From positions 1 to 14,376 of the forward strand of contig JBKAGO010000016.1 in assembly GCA_046290435.1 (NCBI GenBank): a stretch of 14,376 bases of DNA, given 5' to 3'. Every line of letters begins with the position of its first letter. Positions within the stretch are counted from its first letter, which is position 1. The stretch comes from CAVQUE01 sp046290435. Its GTDB lineage: Bacteria > Actinomycetota > Acidimicrobiia > Acidimicrobiales > UBA8592. This document shows positions 1-6,348 of this stretch, piece after piece. The notes below the pieces were generated by a model. The model was not told the DNA's origin. It did not search any database and saw nothing but the letters and a program-made list of their open reading frames with translations. Made by a program: the position numbers and the translations under genes.

Positions 1-279
1 GCGGGATGCCGCGAGCGCCGAACCCTCCGCCGGCGTGTAGCCCCGGTAGATGCCGTCGGTGCGGGCGTAGCGCATCTTGTCCTCGAGGGGCAGCGCGAAG
101 AACGCACGCGCCGCACCGTCGATGCCCTCGATGCATGCCCGATCGACGCCGTGGCCGGTGACGACGAGAAAGCCGCTGTCCTCGCACGCTCGTCCGATGG
201 TGCCGACGACCTCACTGCGACCGACCGGCTCGTCGGCCGCAGTGAGATCGACCAGGGGCACCCGAGATGTCATGGGCAT
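1..279 (-). CDS. Isopenicillin-N-synthase-like 2OG-Fe(II) oxygenase, N-terminal part
   Basis: Only the first 93 codons are present; the gene continues past the left edge. The protein begins MPMTSRVPLVDLTAADE and continues with an acidic helix, then SGFLVVTGHGVD, FFALPLEDKM and GIYRGYTP. That order is the classic N-terminal (DIOX_N) domain of non-haem iron, 2-oxoglutarate-dependent oxygenases of the isopenicillin N synthase type. The HxD...H iron ligands would lie outside the window, so catalysis cannot be checked. The start at 279 is preferred over the ATG at 273 because an AGGAGG (289-294) lies 9 bases upstream of it. It follows the substrate-binding lipoprotein by 58 bases with its own strong ribosome-binding site, so the two are probably one operon. 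The likely role is oxidation of the imported compound. The substrate is unknown. Confidence 0.85.
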   Translation of the reverse strand, partial: MPMTSRVPLVDLTAADEPVGRSEVVGTIGRACEDSGFLVVTGHGVDRACIEGIDGAARAFFALPLEDKMRYARTDGIYRGYTPAEGSALAASR

Positions 280-337
280 GGTGGCGAACCTCCTCGTTCG
301 TGTCCTCGTCGGCGTCGTCGCGTCGCCGGTCCGGTCA

Positions 338-1597
338 TCACTCGAAGCCGATGGCCGGATCGATGAACTCGTTGGTGTAGATGTCGGTGGCGGCGAGATC
401 TGCGGGGACGTCGTCGAAGACGGTGGCGAGCTGCTCGAACACGGTGGCCATGCGCTCGTCGTCGAAGTTGCCGACCGTGTCGTCGGGACCGTTGCTCGCC
501 ACGCCGAGCTCCACGGCGCTGGCGGCCGAGTAGTCCATCTGCCCGGCGGTCACGACCCAGGCACCGTCGAGTTGCTCGACGATGTCGAGGATGACGGCGC
601 TGGTCGGGTCCGGGTCGGCGTAGTGGTCGACGACGGCCTGCTGGAACACGGGGATCACCTGCTCGAGACAGGGCCGGAGCTCTTCGAGGGCGTCGGTGCG
701 CACCACCAGCGGCTGGGAGTAGAGCTCGAAGCCGGCGTCGTGGACCAACAAGAAGTCGACCGGCTTCGACCACTCCTCGAGTTCGTTCTCGTAGAAGAAC
801 GGCTCGCTCGTGGCGAAGCCCTGCTGCACGATGGCGCCGCCTTCGGCGACGAACCGCGCCGGGGTGCCGTCGTAGGACGGGTCGACCTGGCCGGCATCGA
901 GGACGCCTGCGCCGACGAGGTAGTCGATGTAGCTGGCCCCGGCGAAGTAGTTGACCACCGCACCGGACGTGCCGATGTCCTCGAAGCTCTCGAACGAGTA
1001 GGTCTCGGGGTCCCACATCAGGATCTGCGGGTTGATCTCGAGCGGCGCCATCACCGCGACGGTGGGCAGGTCGCCGGCGGCGCCGGCGACGGCCTCGTCG
1101 GTGCTGACATAGGCCAGATGGATGCCCTGGTCGACGTACATGGTCGACGTGCCGGGCTGGAACCCGAGGTAGGGGCCGCCGGCGCGGATCTCGAGGTCGA
1201 TGCCGGTGTCGAGCAACGGCCCTCGGTAGATGCCGTTGTCGGTGTCGAACTCGCCGGCGTCACCGATGAGGCGGTACGCGTAGCCGTGCTCGGGCGAGGG
1301 GTACCAGTCGGTCTGCAACACCAGCGGGTCGGGACACACCGCGGCCAGATCGACCGCTGCCGGCGCTTCCTCCTCGGCAGCTTCCTCCTCGGCGGCGTCC
1401 TCCTCGGCGGCGTCCTCCTCGGCAGCGTCCTCCTCGGCAGCGTCCTCCACCGGCTCCTCCTCTTCGGGCGTCTCCTCGGCCGCTTCGGTGTCTGTTTCCA
1501 CGGTTGCCGCATCGTCTGCGTCATCGTCACCGCAGCCGGCACCCACCAGCGAGACGATCGCCAGCAAGGCGAAGAGGGTCAGCCAGTTCCGTTTCAT
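338..1597 (-). CDS. NMT1/SsuA-type ABC transporter substrate-binding lipoprotein
   Basis: This 419-residue protein has a short basic N-terminus (MKRN), a hydrophobic stretch and a lipobox-like VGAGC with the lipidated cysteine at 22. A very acidic linker with five tandem 5-residue Glu/Asp/Ala repeats follows (about residues 24-82). The mature domain starts with LQTDWYPSPEHGYAY and keeps the ThiY/SsuA/TauA pattern (GxYxxxGLDLEIRAGG-like, then YVSTDEAV). It should bind a small nitrogen- or sulphur-containing ligand outside the membrane and hand it to a permease. No permease or ATPase lies in the window; they may be further left. The start is set at 1597, not the ATG at 1603: GGAGG (1604-1608) touches the 1603 ATG but sits 6 bases before 1597. 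The ligand is unknown. The 2OG oxygenase downstream and the cupin regulator upstream suggest a catabolic cassette. Confidence 0.85.
   Translation of the reverse strand: MKRNWLTLFALLAIVSLVGAGCGDDDADDAATVETDTEAAEETPEEEEPVEDAAEEDAAEEDAAEEDAAEEEAAEEEAPAAVDLAAVCPDPLVLQTDWYPSPEHGYAYRLIGDAGEFDTDNGIYRGPLLDTGIDLEIRAGGPYLGFQPGTSTMYVDQGIHLAYVSTDEAVAGAAGDLPTVAVMAPLEINPQILMWDPETYSFESFEDIGTSGAVVNYFAGASYIDYLVGAGVLDAGQVDPSYDGTPARFVAEGGAIVQQGFATSEPFFYENELEEWSKPVDFLLVHDAGFELYSQPLVVRTDALEELRPCLEQVIPVFQQAVVDHYADPDPTSAVILDIVEQLDGAWVVTAGQMDYSAASAVELGVASNGPDDTVGNFDDERMATVFEQLATVFDDVPADLAATDIYTNEFIDPAIGFE
1367..1441 (-). repeat. Five 15-bp tandem repeats in the lipoprotein linker
   Basis: Five back-to-back 15-base units of the form (g/t)tcctcctcggc(a/g)gc on the plus strand. 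They encode Glu/Asp-Ala-Ala-Glu-Glu repeats just after the lipid-anchored cysteine. The unit is a whole number of codons, so copy number can change without a frameshift. Confidence 0.9.
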
Positions 1598-1617
1598 GTC
1601 CATCCTCCGGGTCCGTG

Positions 1618-1633
1618 GAACACCGAGGTGTTC
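1618..1633. promoter_or_regulatory. Palindrome in the lipoprotein operon leader, possible operator
   Basis: GAACACCGAGGTGTTC is a perfect 7-2-7 inverted repeat between the predicted -10 box (1645-1650) and the ribosome-binding site. A related half site, ggtgtttca, occurs at 1670-1678 on the other side of the -10. The XRE/cupin regulator encoded just upstream is the natural candidate to bind here. That link is inference, and the repeat could also act as an RNA hairpin. Confidence 0.45.
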
Positions 1634-1644
1634 ACCTGGACTGA

Positions 1645-1650
1645 ACGCTA
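1645..1650 (-). promoter_or_regulatory. Predicted -10 box of the lipoprotein/oxygenase operon
   Basis: The minus strand reads TAGCGT, matching the actinobacterial TAnnnT -10. The same hexamer precedes the zinc-ribbon gene and the GNAT gene in this window. Transcription would start near 1638, giving a leader of about 40 bases that contains the 1618-1633 palindrome and the GGAGG. No clear -35 is seen. Confidence 0.4.
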
Positions 1651-1756
1651 GTCCTCCCGCGAAGACCGGGGTGTTTCAGCGCCGTGAACGGACGGTTTCG
1701 GAGGAACAGCCCACTGAGCAAGGGTAACGCCACCGCTGCGAAGGCGATCGATCGAT

Positions 1757-1783
1757 CCTCTGCATGCGTCGTCCCCACAGAGG
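1757..1783 (-). terminator. Weak hairpin after the XRE/cupin gene
   Basis: CCTCTG (1757-1762) and CAGAGG (1778-1783) can pair around a 15-base loop, 13 bases after the regulator's stop codon. There is no U-tract, so termination is uncertain. Confidence 0.25.
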
Positions 1784-1796
1784 GGTCGACTTTTGT

Positions 1797-2420
1797 TCAG
1801 TCGGCGCGTACATCTTCGCGTGTGGTGACGAGATAGACGAGCACGTCGTCGGGGTCGGCGCCCGGACCGACCCGGGAGCGGTGCGGGATCCGGCCGTCGT
1901 AACAGAGCGTGTCGCCGGGACCGAGCTCGATCAACTCGCCGTCGAGATCGACCTCGACCCGGCCGCGCACCACCAGGTACAACTCCTCGCCGGGATGGTC
2001 GTAGTACTGCCCGAACTGCAGCGGCACCCCACGGAACTCCATTGCCGTCAGCCCGCGGTCGCCGGACACCACCGATCGCACCGCGCCGGGCGGAAGCTCC
2101 TCGTCGTGGTCGACGCTGCGTCCCTCGTCGCTACGCACCAACGAATACGGACGCGGATCCCCGCTGGCCAACAGCGCCTGCGCCGTGGTCCCGAGCGTGC
2201 GCGCCACCCGGTGCAGCGAGGTGATCCGGGGACGGGCCAGCCCACGCTCGAGCTGGCTCAGGAACGACGGCGAGAGGTCGGTTCTGGCCGCCAACTCGCG
2301 CAACGAGAGCCCCTGGGCGACGCGTCGGGCCCGGATCTGGCGCCCGAGCGCGACGTCGAGTGCCTCGGTCTCGTTGCCGGACTCGGCTCCGGTTGCGCTC
2401 GGTCGACCCGTCCGTGGCAT
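1797..2420 (-). CDS. XRE-family transcriptional regulator with cupin sensor domain
   Basis: This 207-residue protein has an N-terminal helix-turn-helix at about 25-80 (LGRQIRARRVAQGLSLRELA, then LSPSFLSQLERG). A single cupin_2 barrel follows at about 125-200 (YYDHPGEELYLVVRGRVEVDLDG, LGPGD, then PHRSRVGP). This architecture is typical of small regulators that sense a metabolite in the cupin and control adjacent uptake or catabolic genes. The neighbouring lipoprotein and 2OG oxygenase genes, on the same strand 193 bases downstream, are its most likely targets. The cupin keeps His142, Glu145/146 and His180, which could hold a metal; this is inferred from position. A TAGGGT lies 6 bases before the ATG, so the mRNA is probably leaderless, and no good ribosome-binding site is seen. 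Confidence 0.9.
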   Translation of the reverse strand: MPRTGRPSATGAESGNETEALDVALGRQIRARRVAQGLSLRELAARTDLSPSFLSQLERGLARPRITSLHRVARTLGTTAQALLASGDPRPYSLVRSDEGRSVDHDEELPPGAVRSVVSGDRGLTAMEFRGVPLQFGQYYDHPGEELYLVVRGRVEVDLDGELIELGPGDTLCYDGRIPHRSRVGPGADPDDVLVYLVTTREDVRAD

Positions 2421-2426
2421 CGCGCA

Positions 2427-2432
2427 ACCCTA
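2427..2432 (-). promoter_or_regulatory. Predicted -10 box, leaderless XRE/cupin mRNA
   Basis: TAGGGT on the minus strand, 6 bases upstream of the ATG at 2420. This spacing places the transcription start at or next to the start codon, a common arrangement in actinobacteria. Confidence 0.5.
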
Positions 2433-2441
2433 AGAGGTCGA

Positions 2442-2453
2442 GCGCTGCAGCGC
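2442..2453. promoter_or_regulatory. 12-bp palindrome upstream of the XRE/cupin -10 box
   Basis: GCGCTGCAGCGC is a perfect palindrome 9 bases upstream of the predicted -10, where a -35 would lie. It could be an autoregulatory operator. Short GC palindromes are frequent in this genome type, so the call is tentative. Confidence 0.3.
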
Positions 2454-2476
2454 ACGCATTCGACTGCCTGGTGGGG

Positions 2477-3202
2477 TCAGAGACCGGCGTGTCGGCGCGC
2501 CACGGGATCGAGGGCGCGGCCCACGTCGAACAGGACCGGCTTCGACAGCAGCGCCGCGGCAGCGACGAGATCGACCTCCTCGATGCCGTCCCAGGCCTCG
2601 AGCACCACGAGAACCGACGCCCCGACACAGGCATCGAGCGGGTTCGAGCACAACTCCACCCCTGGCGGCAGCCGGTGGCGACCGGCCCGGGAGAGGCGAG
2701 GATCGTGGGCGGCCACCTCGGCGCCGCGGGCGACGAGCAGATCCGCCACCCGCACCGCCGGCGACGACGCCAGATCCGCTCCGATCGATGGCGTGGTGAG
2801 CCCCCAGACGCCCACCCGCAGGCCCGCGATCGAGCGCCCCACGGCACTCTCGATCCGATTGGCGATCCAGGCGAGATGCTCGGTGTCGGTCCGTCGAGCG
2901 GCCTCGACGATCGGCAGTTCGAGACCGACGGAACGGGCGATGGTGGCCAACTGCGGGGTCGCACCCTCGGGGTGCGGCGCCACCGAGTCGAGCCCGGTCG
3001 CCGCCAGGATGGGCGCCGGGTCCGCGTCGAGAGCCCCACAGAGCTCGACGACCGACGCCGAGAATGCTCGGGTGGTGGCCGCGTAGGCCTCGGCCACCGC
3101 GGCTGCCAGGTGGTCGTCGTCGACGACGGCGCACCCGGCACCGCCTCGGGGGCCCGGCAGGCGATCGCTCCGGCCCGTCTCGATGACGTGGTCGCGAGTC
3201 AT
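2477..3202 (-). CDS. UDP-glucose dehydrogenase-like protein lacking NAD domain and catalytic Cys
   Basis: This 241-residue protein is far shorter than the usual 430-450 of UDP-glucose/GDP-mannose dehydrogenases. Residues about 35-110 resemble the central dimerisation helix region (YAATTRAFSASVVELCGAL). Residues 128-233 match the C-terminal UDP-binding domain: LRVGVWGLTT, SPAVRVADLLVARGAEVAAHDP, then ASVLVVLEAWDGIEEVD. There is no N-terminal GxGxxG Rossmann domain. The usual GGxCxxKD active-site segment is replaced around residues 77-86 by HPEGATPQLA, so the catalytic cysteine is absent. Oxidation of a UDP-sugar therefore looks impossible; nucleotide-sugar binding or a regulatory or structural role is my inference. 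Its ATG overlaps the GH26 stop codon (ATGA, 3199-3202), so the two are translationally coupled. A decaying gene is possible, but the frame is intact. Confidence 0.75.
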   Translation of the reverse strand: MTRDHVIETGRSDRLPGPRGGAGCAVVDDDHLAAAVAEAYAATTRAFSASVVELCGALDADPAPILAATGLDSVAPHPEGATPQLATIARSVGLELPIVEAARRTDTEHLAWIANRIESAVGRSIAGLRVGVWGLTTPSIGADLASSPAVRVADLLVARGAEVAAHDPRLSRAGRHRLPPGVELCSNPLDACVGASVLVVLEAWDGIEEVDLVAAAALLSKPVLFDVGRALDPVARRHAGL

Positions 3203-4788
3203 GACACCCCCGATGCGGGAACGGTGATCCGCTGGCCGGGGATCATGCCGCCGGGATCGACCCCCGTGCGCCAGCGGGGCTGATCGACGCCTTCGGCGAA
3301 GGCGTCGACGATGCCCTGACTCACCTGGATCCGCCAGTCGCCACCGGACTTGTGGTCGTTGAACCAGATGAACCCGATGATGTCGGGCGCTGCGGTGACC
3401 CCTTCGAAGAACGAGCGGATCCAGGCGATCTTGTTGGCCTCGTCGGTGCCGGCGCCGATCTCGGACAACAGGATCGGCTTGTCGGTGATGGCCCGGAGCT
3501 CGTCGATGGTCCGCCCGAACGTGGTGGCGAACGTCGGCGGCTCGCCGACCTTGACCTCACGCCAGTAGCCGGCCATTCCGATCCAGTCGACGTACTCGTC
3601 GCCGGGATAGAAGTTCGCCAGCGTGGTCGACAGGTTGTCGACGCGGTTGGCGCTCCAGAGCCAGATGACGTTGTCGGCGCCCTGGGCCTCGAACCGGTCG
3701 TGGATGCGACGCCAGGCCTGGACGTACTCGCCCTCGTTGTTGCCGGGGAACGATTCCGACCACGGATACCAGTGGCCGTTCATCTCCGCTGCGAAGCGCA
3801 GGACGATGGGGGCGCCGTGATCTCGGGCCGCGGCCGCCCACTGATCGATGTAGGCGTCGAAGGTGCCGTCGATGATCTCGCTCAGCCAGGGCTGACGCTC
3901 GGCGCCGGGCACGATCGGTTCCCAGGCCACCACGGGGATCATGTCCCGGGACCAGGCGGTGTCGACCGGTCCGGCAGGGAAGGCCTGCGCGAAGTTCGTG
4001 AAGAACAGCAGCGTGCCCGGCGTCCGACCGGTGAGCCGAGCGAGGTGGTCGACCTCGCCCATCCACCACGGTGCGTCGCGGGTGTGGACCCCGTAGATGC
4101 CCTTCGTCGCCATCACCTCTGCGATCGACGGGATGGGCGGCGGCGGCGGGGCGGGCAGTTGCTCGCAGGCGAGGCCGTCGCCGTCGCCGTCCATGTGCGC
4201 CAGGTTCTCGGGATCGGCGTCGAAGACGACCTGTGCCTCGCCGCGATGGCCGAAGTCCGAGCATCGGGGCCGGGGGTCGGGCGTCGGGGTGGGCTGCGGC
4301 GTAGCCGTCGGCCGCGGTGTGGCCGTCGGCCGCGGGGTCGGCGTGGCGGTCGGCACCGGCGTCGCGGTCGGCACGGGCGTCGCGGTCGGGACCGGCGGCG
4401 GCTCGTAGCGCTCGGTCGAGGGGATCCCGGCCGGTGGCACCGGCGCTCCCACTCTGCCGGTGCCACCGGAATCGTTCCCCCCACCGCCGCCGCGATCGCC
4501 GCGTCCGTTGCCGGCCGGTTCGGCGGTGGGTGTCGGGCTCGGCTCGGGGGTCGGGGTGGCCGACGGCGACGGGTCGGCGAAGGCCAGCGAGCGCGGGAAC
4601 GCCGCGGTCGCGAGCTCGGCCGCCTGCTCGGCGGCGCGCTCCTCGAGTTCTTCGAAGGCCCCTTCCGCGGGGCTCATCACGATGAAGGTGCTGATGCCCA
4701 TCAGCACCACGACCATCGCGAGGTTGAACACGGGCCCGCCGACGGCGAACCAGCTCGTCTTCTTCGGGGGTGCGGCATGTGCAGCCAT
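3199..4788 (-). CDS. Membrane-anchored GH26-like glycoside hydrolase with Pro/Thr linker and Excalibur motif
   Basis: This protein has 529 residues. A cytoplasmic basic start is followed by one transmembrane segment at about 18-38. A Pro/Thr/Gly-rich linker (about 72-174) and an Excalibur-type calcium motif (DGDGDGLACE, 200-209, with Cys176) come next. The catalytic domain spans about 220-505. It carries RFAAEMNGHWYPW (331-343, Glu335 as acid/base) and LLSEIGAG (440-447, Glu443 as nucleophile), as in family 26 beta-mannanases and related enzymes. It should cleave a beta-linked glycan outside the membrane; the exact substrate cannot be read from sequence. CAGGAG lies 11 bases before the ATG. 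The gene sits 59 bases after the glycosyltransferase and overlaps the UGDH-like gene, so it probably trims, edits or releases the polymer made by that synthase, as BcsZ does for cellulose. That role is inference. Confidence 0.85.
   Translation of the reverse strand: MAAHAAPPKKTSWFAVGGPVFNLAMVVVLMGISTFIVMSPAEGAFEELEERAAEQAAELATAAFPRSLAFADPSPSATPTPEPSPTPTAEPAGNGRGDRGGGGGNDSGGTGRVGAPVPPAGIPSTERYEPPPVPTATPVPTATPVPTATPTPRPTATPRPTATPQPTPTPDPRPRCSDFGHRGEAQVVFDADPENLAHMDGDGDGLACEQLPAPPPPPIPSIAEVMATKGIYGVHTRDAPWWMGEVDHLARLTGRTPGTLLFFTNFAQAFPAGPVDTAWSRDMIPVVAWEPIVPGAERQPWLSEIIDGTFDAYIDQWAAAARDHGAPIVLRFAAEMNGHWYPWSESFPGNNEGEYVQAWRRIHDRFEAQGADNVIWLWSANRVDNLSTTLANFYPGDEYVDWIGMAGYWREVKVGEPPTFATTFGRTIDELRAITDKPILLSEIGAGTDEANKIAWIRSFFEGVTAAPDIIGFIWFNDHKSGGDWRIQVSQGIVDAFAEGVDQPRWRTGVDPGGMIPGQRITVPASGVS
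4272..4395 (-). repeat. 18-bp based repeats coding the Pro/Thr linker of the GH26 protein
   Basis: The region encodes three PVPTAT units followed by PTPRPTATPRPTATPQPTPTP (residues 132-173). In DNA these are 18-base and related in-frame repeats rich in gtcgg and gcggt. They form a flexible, probably wall-spanning stalk between the membrane anchor and the Excalibur and catalytic parts. Confidence 0.85.
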
Positions 4789-4847
4789 CGGGGATCAGGC
4801 TCCTGTGTCGTTGCGGGATTCGGGGATGGTCGCGACGTCGGTCGGGC

Positions 4848-6170
4848 TCACGGCTGGTACATCGCGAAGGCGGCGAACATCACGGCGGCCAGCAGATACG
4901 GGATGACGGCGACGGGGTTGCGGGCGCGCTCTCCTGCGTAGCCACCGGCACGCGTACCCCAACCACTGGCATGAGCCATGCGGATGAAGCCGAGCATGCG
5001 GATCGGGGTCAACATGAAGGTGCTGATCACGAGGTAGGTCGGGATGCGGTAGAGATCCGATGGCCGGTACCGGAGGTGGCGGGACTGGCGGACGGCGGCA
5101 GATGCCATCGATCCGAGGACGGCGAGGACGCCGACCATCAGCGCGCCCCGGACACGGCCGTGTTCCCACAGGAATCCCTGGTAGAGGTCGATGTCGCCGT
5201 CGACGAAGTGGCGCAGGCCCCACCCCAGGTAGGCGCCCAGCAACAGGAACGGCAGGACGATGTCGACGGTGTAGAAGAAGGCGAGCGACCGGGCGTTGCG
5301 CACCATCCACGGCATCATCCGCAGCGTGTTGTATTGACTGCCGCGGGCCCAGCGGAACTGCTGTTTGGCCATCTTGCGCCAGTCGGTCGGGGCATCGGTG
5401 TAGACCAGGCTCGACCGCTGATACACGGTGCGGTAGCCCTGGCGGAGGCACTCGTTGGTGAGGGTCCGATCATCGGAGACCTCGAGGAACACGCCCAGGA
5501 ACTTGGCGGTCATGAAGTGGTCCATCGACGCCTCGAGCATGCTGCGCCGGAAGGCGATGGTCCGGCCCGGGAGGCACCCGACGGTTCCCAGCACGCTCAT
5601 GGCGGGCATCGAGTACTCGTTGCGCAGCCCTTCCATCCAGTCCGCCCAGCGGGTGAGGATGTGCCGATCGGGCTCGAGGATGCGTTGGCGGGTGGTGACC
5701 CCGCCGACGAGCGGGTCGGCGAACGGCTTGAGCAGCTCCGACAGGGTCCGCCCCGTCCAGATCGTGTCGGAGTCGACGAGCACGCAGATGTCGCTGCTGG
5801 ACCGCTCGACGCCGACCTTCACTGCGTTGCGCTTGCCGGCGATCTCGGTCCAGCACCACTGCACCCCGGGGAACTCGTCGCAGATCTGTTCGAGCCGCTC
5901 GTTGCGTGGCCCGTTGATGACGACGTGGATCTCGGTGGGTTCCTGGCGGACGATGCGACGCAGGACGTCACGGAACAGGTCCTCGGGTTCGTCGACGACG
6001 GGGATGATCACCGAGCTCGTGGTGACGTGCGGTACCCGGAACGTCTCGTAGCGCCGGGAGAGCAGGACTTTGTAGGCCCAGACGCCCCAGACGAGGAGCA
6101 TGTAGATGGCGAACAGGTGCAGCCGATGATGCACGACGGTGTCGCGTAGCTGGAGCAGGAAGACGAACAA
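4848..6170 (-). CDS. Processive family 2 glycosyltransferase, hyaluronan/cellulose-synthase-like
   Basis: This 440-residue membrane protein has an N-terminal transmembrane helix (about 17-37), a cytosolic GT2 domain (about 52-290) and about four C-terminal membrane segments (298-318, 341-360, 375-392, 420-438). The hallmarks of processive synthases are present: AGKRNA (111-116), the DSDT metal/UDP site (133-136), SDDR (232-235) as the catalytic acidic motif, and QQFRW (270-274) matching Q(Q/R)xRW. It should polymerise a beta-linked polysaccharide from UDP-sugars and export it through its own channel. The start is TTG at 6170: GAGGG lies 6 bases upstream, and an in-frame stop follows upstream with no ATG or GTG between. 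It opens the GT2-GH26-UGDH-like gene set. No TAnnnT box was found just upstream, so it may be read from the response-regulator transcript. The polymer is unknown. Confidence 0.88.
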   Translation of the reverse strand: MFVFLLQLRDTVVHHRLHLFAIYMLLVWGVWAYKVLLSRRYETFRVPHVTTSSVIIPVVDEPEDLFRDVLRRIVRQEPTEIHVVINGPRNERLEQICDEFPGVQWCWTEIAGKRNAVKVGVERSSSDICVLVDSDTIWTGRTLSELLKPFADPLVGGVTTRQRILEPDRHILTRWADWMEGLRNEYSMPAMSVLGTVGCLPGRTIAFRRSMLEASMDHFMTAKFLGVFLEVSDDRTLTNECLRQGYRTVYQRSSLVYTDAPTDWRKMAKQQFRWARGSQYNTLRMMPWMVRNARSLAFFYTVDIVLPFLLLGAYLGWGLRHFVDGDIDLYQGFLWEHGRVRGALMVGVLAVLGSMASAAVRQSRHLRYRPSDLYRIPTYLVISTFMLTPIRMLGFIRMAHASGWGTRAGGYAGERARNPVAVIPYLLAAVMFAAFAMYQP

Positions 6171-6318
6171 CTGGGGCCCTCGTGAGCGTCGCGGTGTGCC
6201 GAACCCGGGATCGGGCTCGGTGCCTCAACCGAAGTGATCGGTGTCCCGGCTCCGGCGCCGCACCTCCCGTTGGGTGATTTTCCCTTCGCCCGATCGGGTG
6301 GTCCCGAGCTGGGTCGGT

Positions 6319-6345
6319 CGGCTCAGCCCGGACCGATCCGAGCCG
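6319..6345 (-). terminator. Hairpin just after the response-regulator gene
   Basis: CGGCTC (6319-6324) pairs with GAGCCG (6340-6345), 3 bases beyond the response-regulator stop codon. It lacks a U-tract, so it may only attenuate read-through into the glycosyltransferase gene. Confidence 0.3.
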
Positions 6346-6348
6346 CGC

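Noticed and set aside
1367..1441. CRISPR-like array
   Set aside because: Units are contiguous with no spacers and lie in a coding linker.
1601..1603. Upstream ATG of the lipoprotein gene
   Set aside because: GGAGG is immediately adjacent with no spacer; the next ATG at 1597 has ideal spacing and gives a better signal peptide.
77..1651. Long plus-strand open frame opposite the lipoprotein gene
   Set aside because: Its product is Val/Gly/Arg/Asp-rich shadow sequence with no domain. The minus strand encodes a clear lipoprotein with signal peptide and ribosome-binding site.
1745..1757. GATCGATCGATC run as an operator
   Set aside because: A simple CGAT repeat is palindromic by nature and lies downstream of the regulator gene without a promoter nearby.
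3352..4941. 529-codon plus-strand frame opposite the GH26 gene
   Set aside because: Arg/Gly-rich low complexity from high-GC antisense; the minus strand carries GH26 catalytic motifs.
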